Part shown: piece by piece, positions 63,778 to 64,000 of the stretch
How the letters are laid out: each line of letters begins with the position of its first letter
How positions within the stretch are numbered: the first letter of the stretch is position 1
Source of the DNA: Xenopus tropicalis
Lineage: Eukaryota; Chordata; Amphibia; Anura; Pipidae
DNA: 64,000 bases
Direction: 5' to 3'
NCBI RefSeq assembly: GCF_000004195.4
Contig: NC_030683.2
Coordinates: forward strand, 65,770,764-65,834,763
Notes under the pieces: generated by a model
Seen by the model: only the letters and a program-made list of their open reading frames with translations
What the model was told of the DNA's origin: nothing
The model's database searches: none
Translations under genes and position numbers: made by a program

Positions 63778-64000
63778 ATTTTCAAGCAGTATTTTTATTG
63801 TTGATTTTATTGGCGATAACACATTTTCAAGCGGTATTTTCCGCCGCATGCGATATATTTCACATGTGATATTACTGTGCGATATTCCGCAAGTAAGCGT
63901 TATGCATCACGTACCACATGACTTCCACCATTTTGTGCAGTTCCGCAGAGATGCTTGAGATGGAGAGCTCAGAAGGTGCAGATGCACAATTAGCGCCTGT
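63778..64000 (+). repeat. repeat unit F, outer copy (cut by window end)
   Basis: Second copy of 62827 onward. It carries an ATG-led reading (MLEMESSEGADAQLAP) open to the window edge; the inner copy differs by one Ala-to-Val change there. It may be the 5' part of a larger DNA transposon. Origin unknown. Confidence 0.7.

Overview
The window is vertebrate nuclear DNA, AT-rich and intron-rich. It most likely comes from a Xenopus-type frog, and Xenopus tropicalis is the best guess. The evidence is the frog-like natriuretic peptide sequences, the dense load of TTAA-flanked and palindromic MITEs, and a SPIN-type hAT element known from X. tropicalis. The species call is inference; the vertebrate call is firm.

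Three protein genes can be read, in the vertebrate order clcn6 - nppa - nppb. (1) clcn6 (+, 1059-27849) is present as its last 18 coding exons, 754 codons plus stop. They encode the membrane core, gating glutamate, proton glutamate and both CBS domains of the late-endosomal ClC-6 2Cl-/H+ exchanger. The first ~115 residues lie upstream of the window. A long 3'UTR probably runs to about 32.1 kb. (2) nppa (-, 45853 to 40243), atrial natriuretic peptide, has three coding exons and 145 codons. Its last coding exon supplies only one Phe and the stop. (3) nppb (-, 56826 to 55449), B-type natriuretic peptide, has three coding exons and 137 codons. Both peptide genes have a TATA box. nppa carries Nkx/GATA/T-box/M-CAT-like sites, and nppb carries a GATA pair and an AU-rich 3'UTR element. 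They are predicted to be cardiac secreted hormones that raise cGMP through guanylyl-cyclase receptors.

Most of the rest is mobile DNA. Notable items are: a ~3.5 kb head-to-head palindrome of Penelope-like retroelement (PLE) copies in a clcn6 intron (1774-5323); a second, smaller PLE-like palindrome (32528-32862); a decayed PLE with RT and GIY-YIG remnants (34870-36750); two copies of a ~2 kb noncoding repeat (9.3-11.95 and 18.2-20.2 kb); a SPIN-like hAT MITE (21031-21215); a 901-bp hAT-type element with a perfect 8-bp target duplication (26031-26931); a near-intact Tc1-like transposon with one stop in its transposase, rearranged with flanking repeat DNA (61424-63498); and many palindromic or TTAA-flanked MITEs.

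Layout: 0-28 kb clcn6 exons with repeat-filled introns; 28-32 kb clcn6 3'UTR; 32-39.7 kb repeat-rich intergenic; 39.8-46.1 kb nppa and promoter; 46.1-55.2 kb intergenic; 55.2-57.1 kb nppb and promoter; 57.1-64 kb dense transposon territory. No rRNA, tRNA, CRISPR array or prokaryotic signal was seen.
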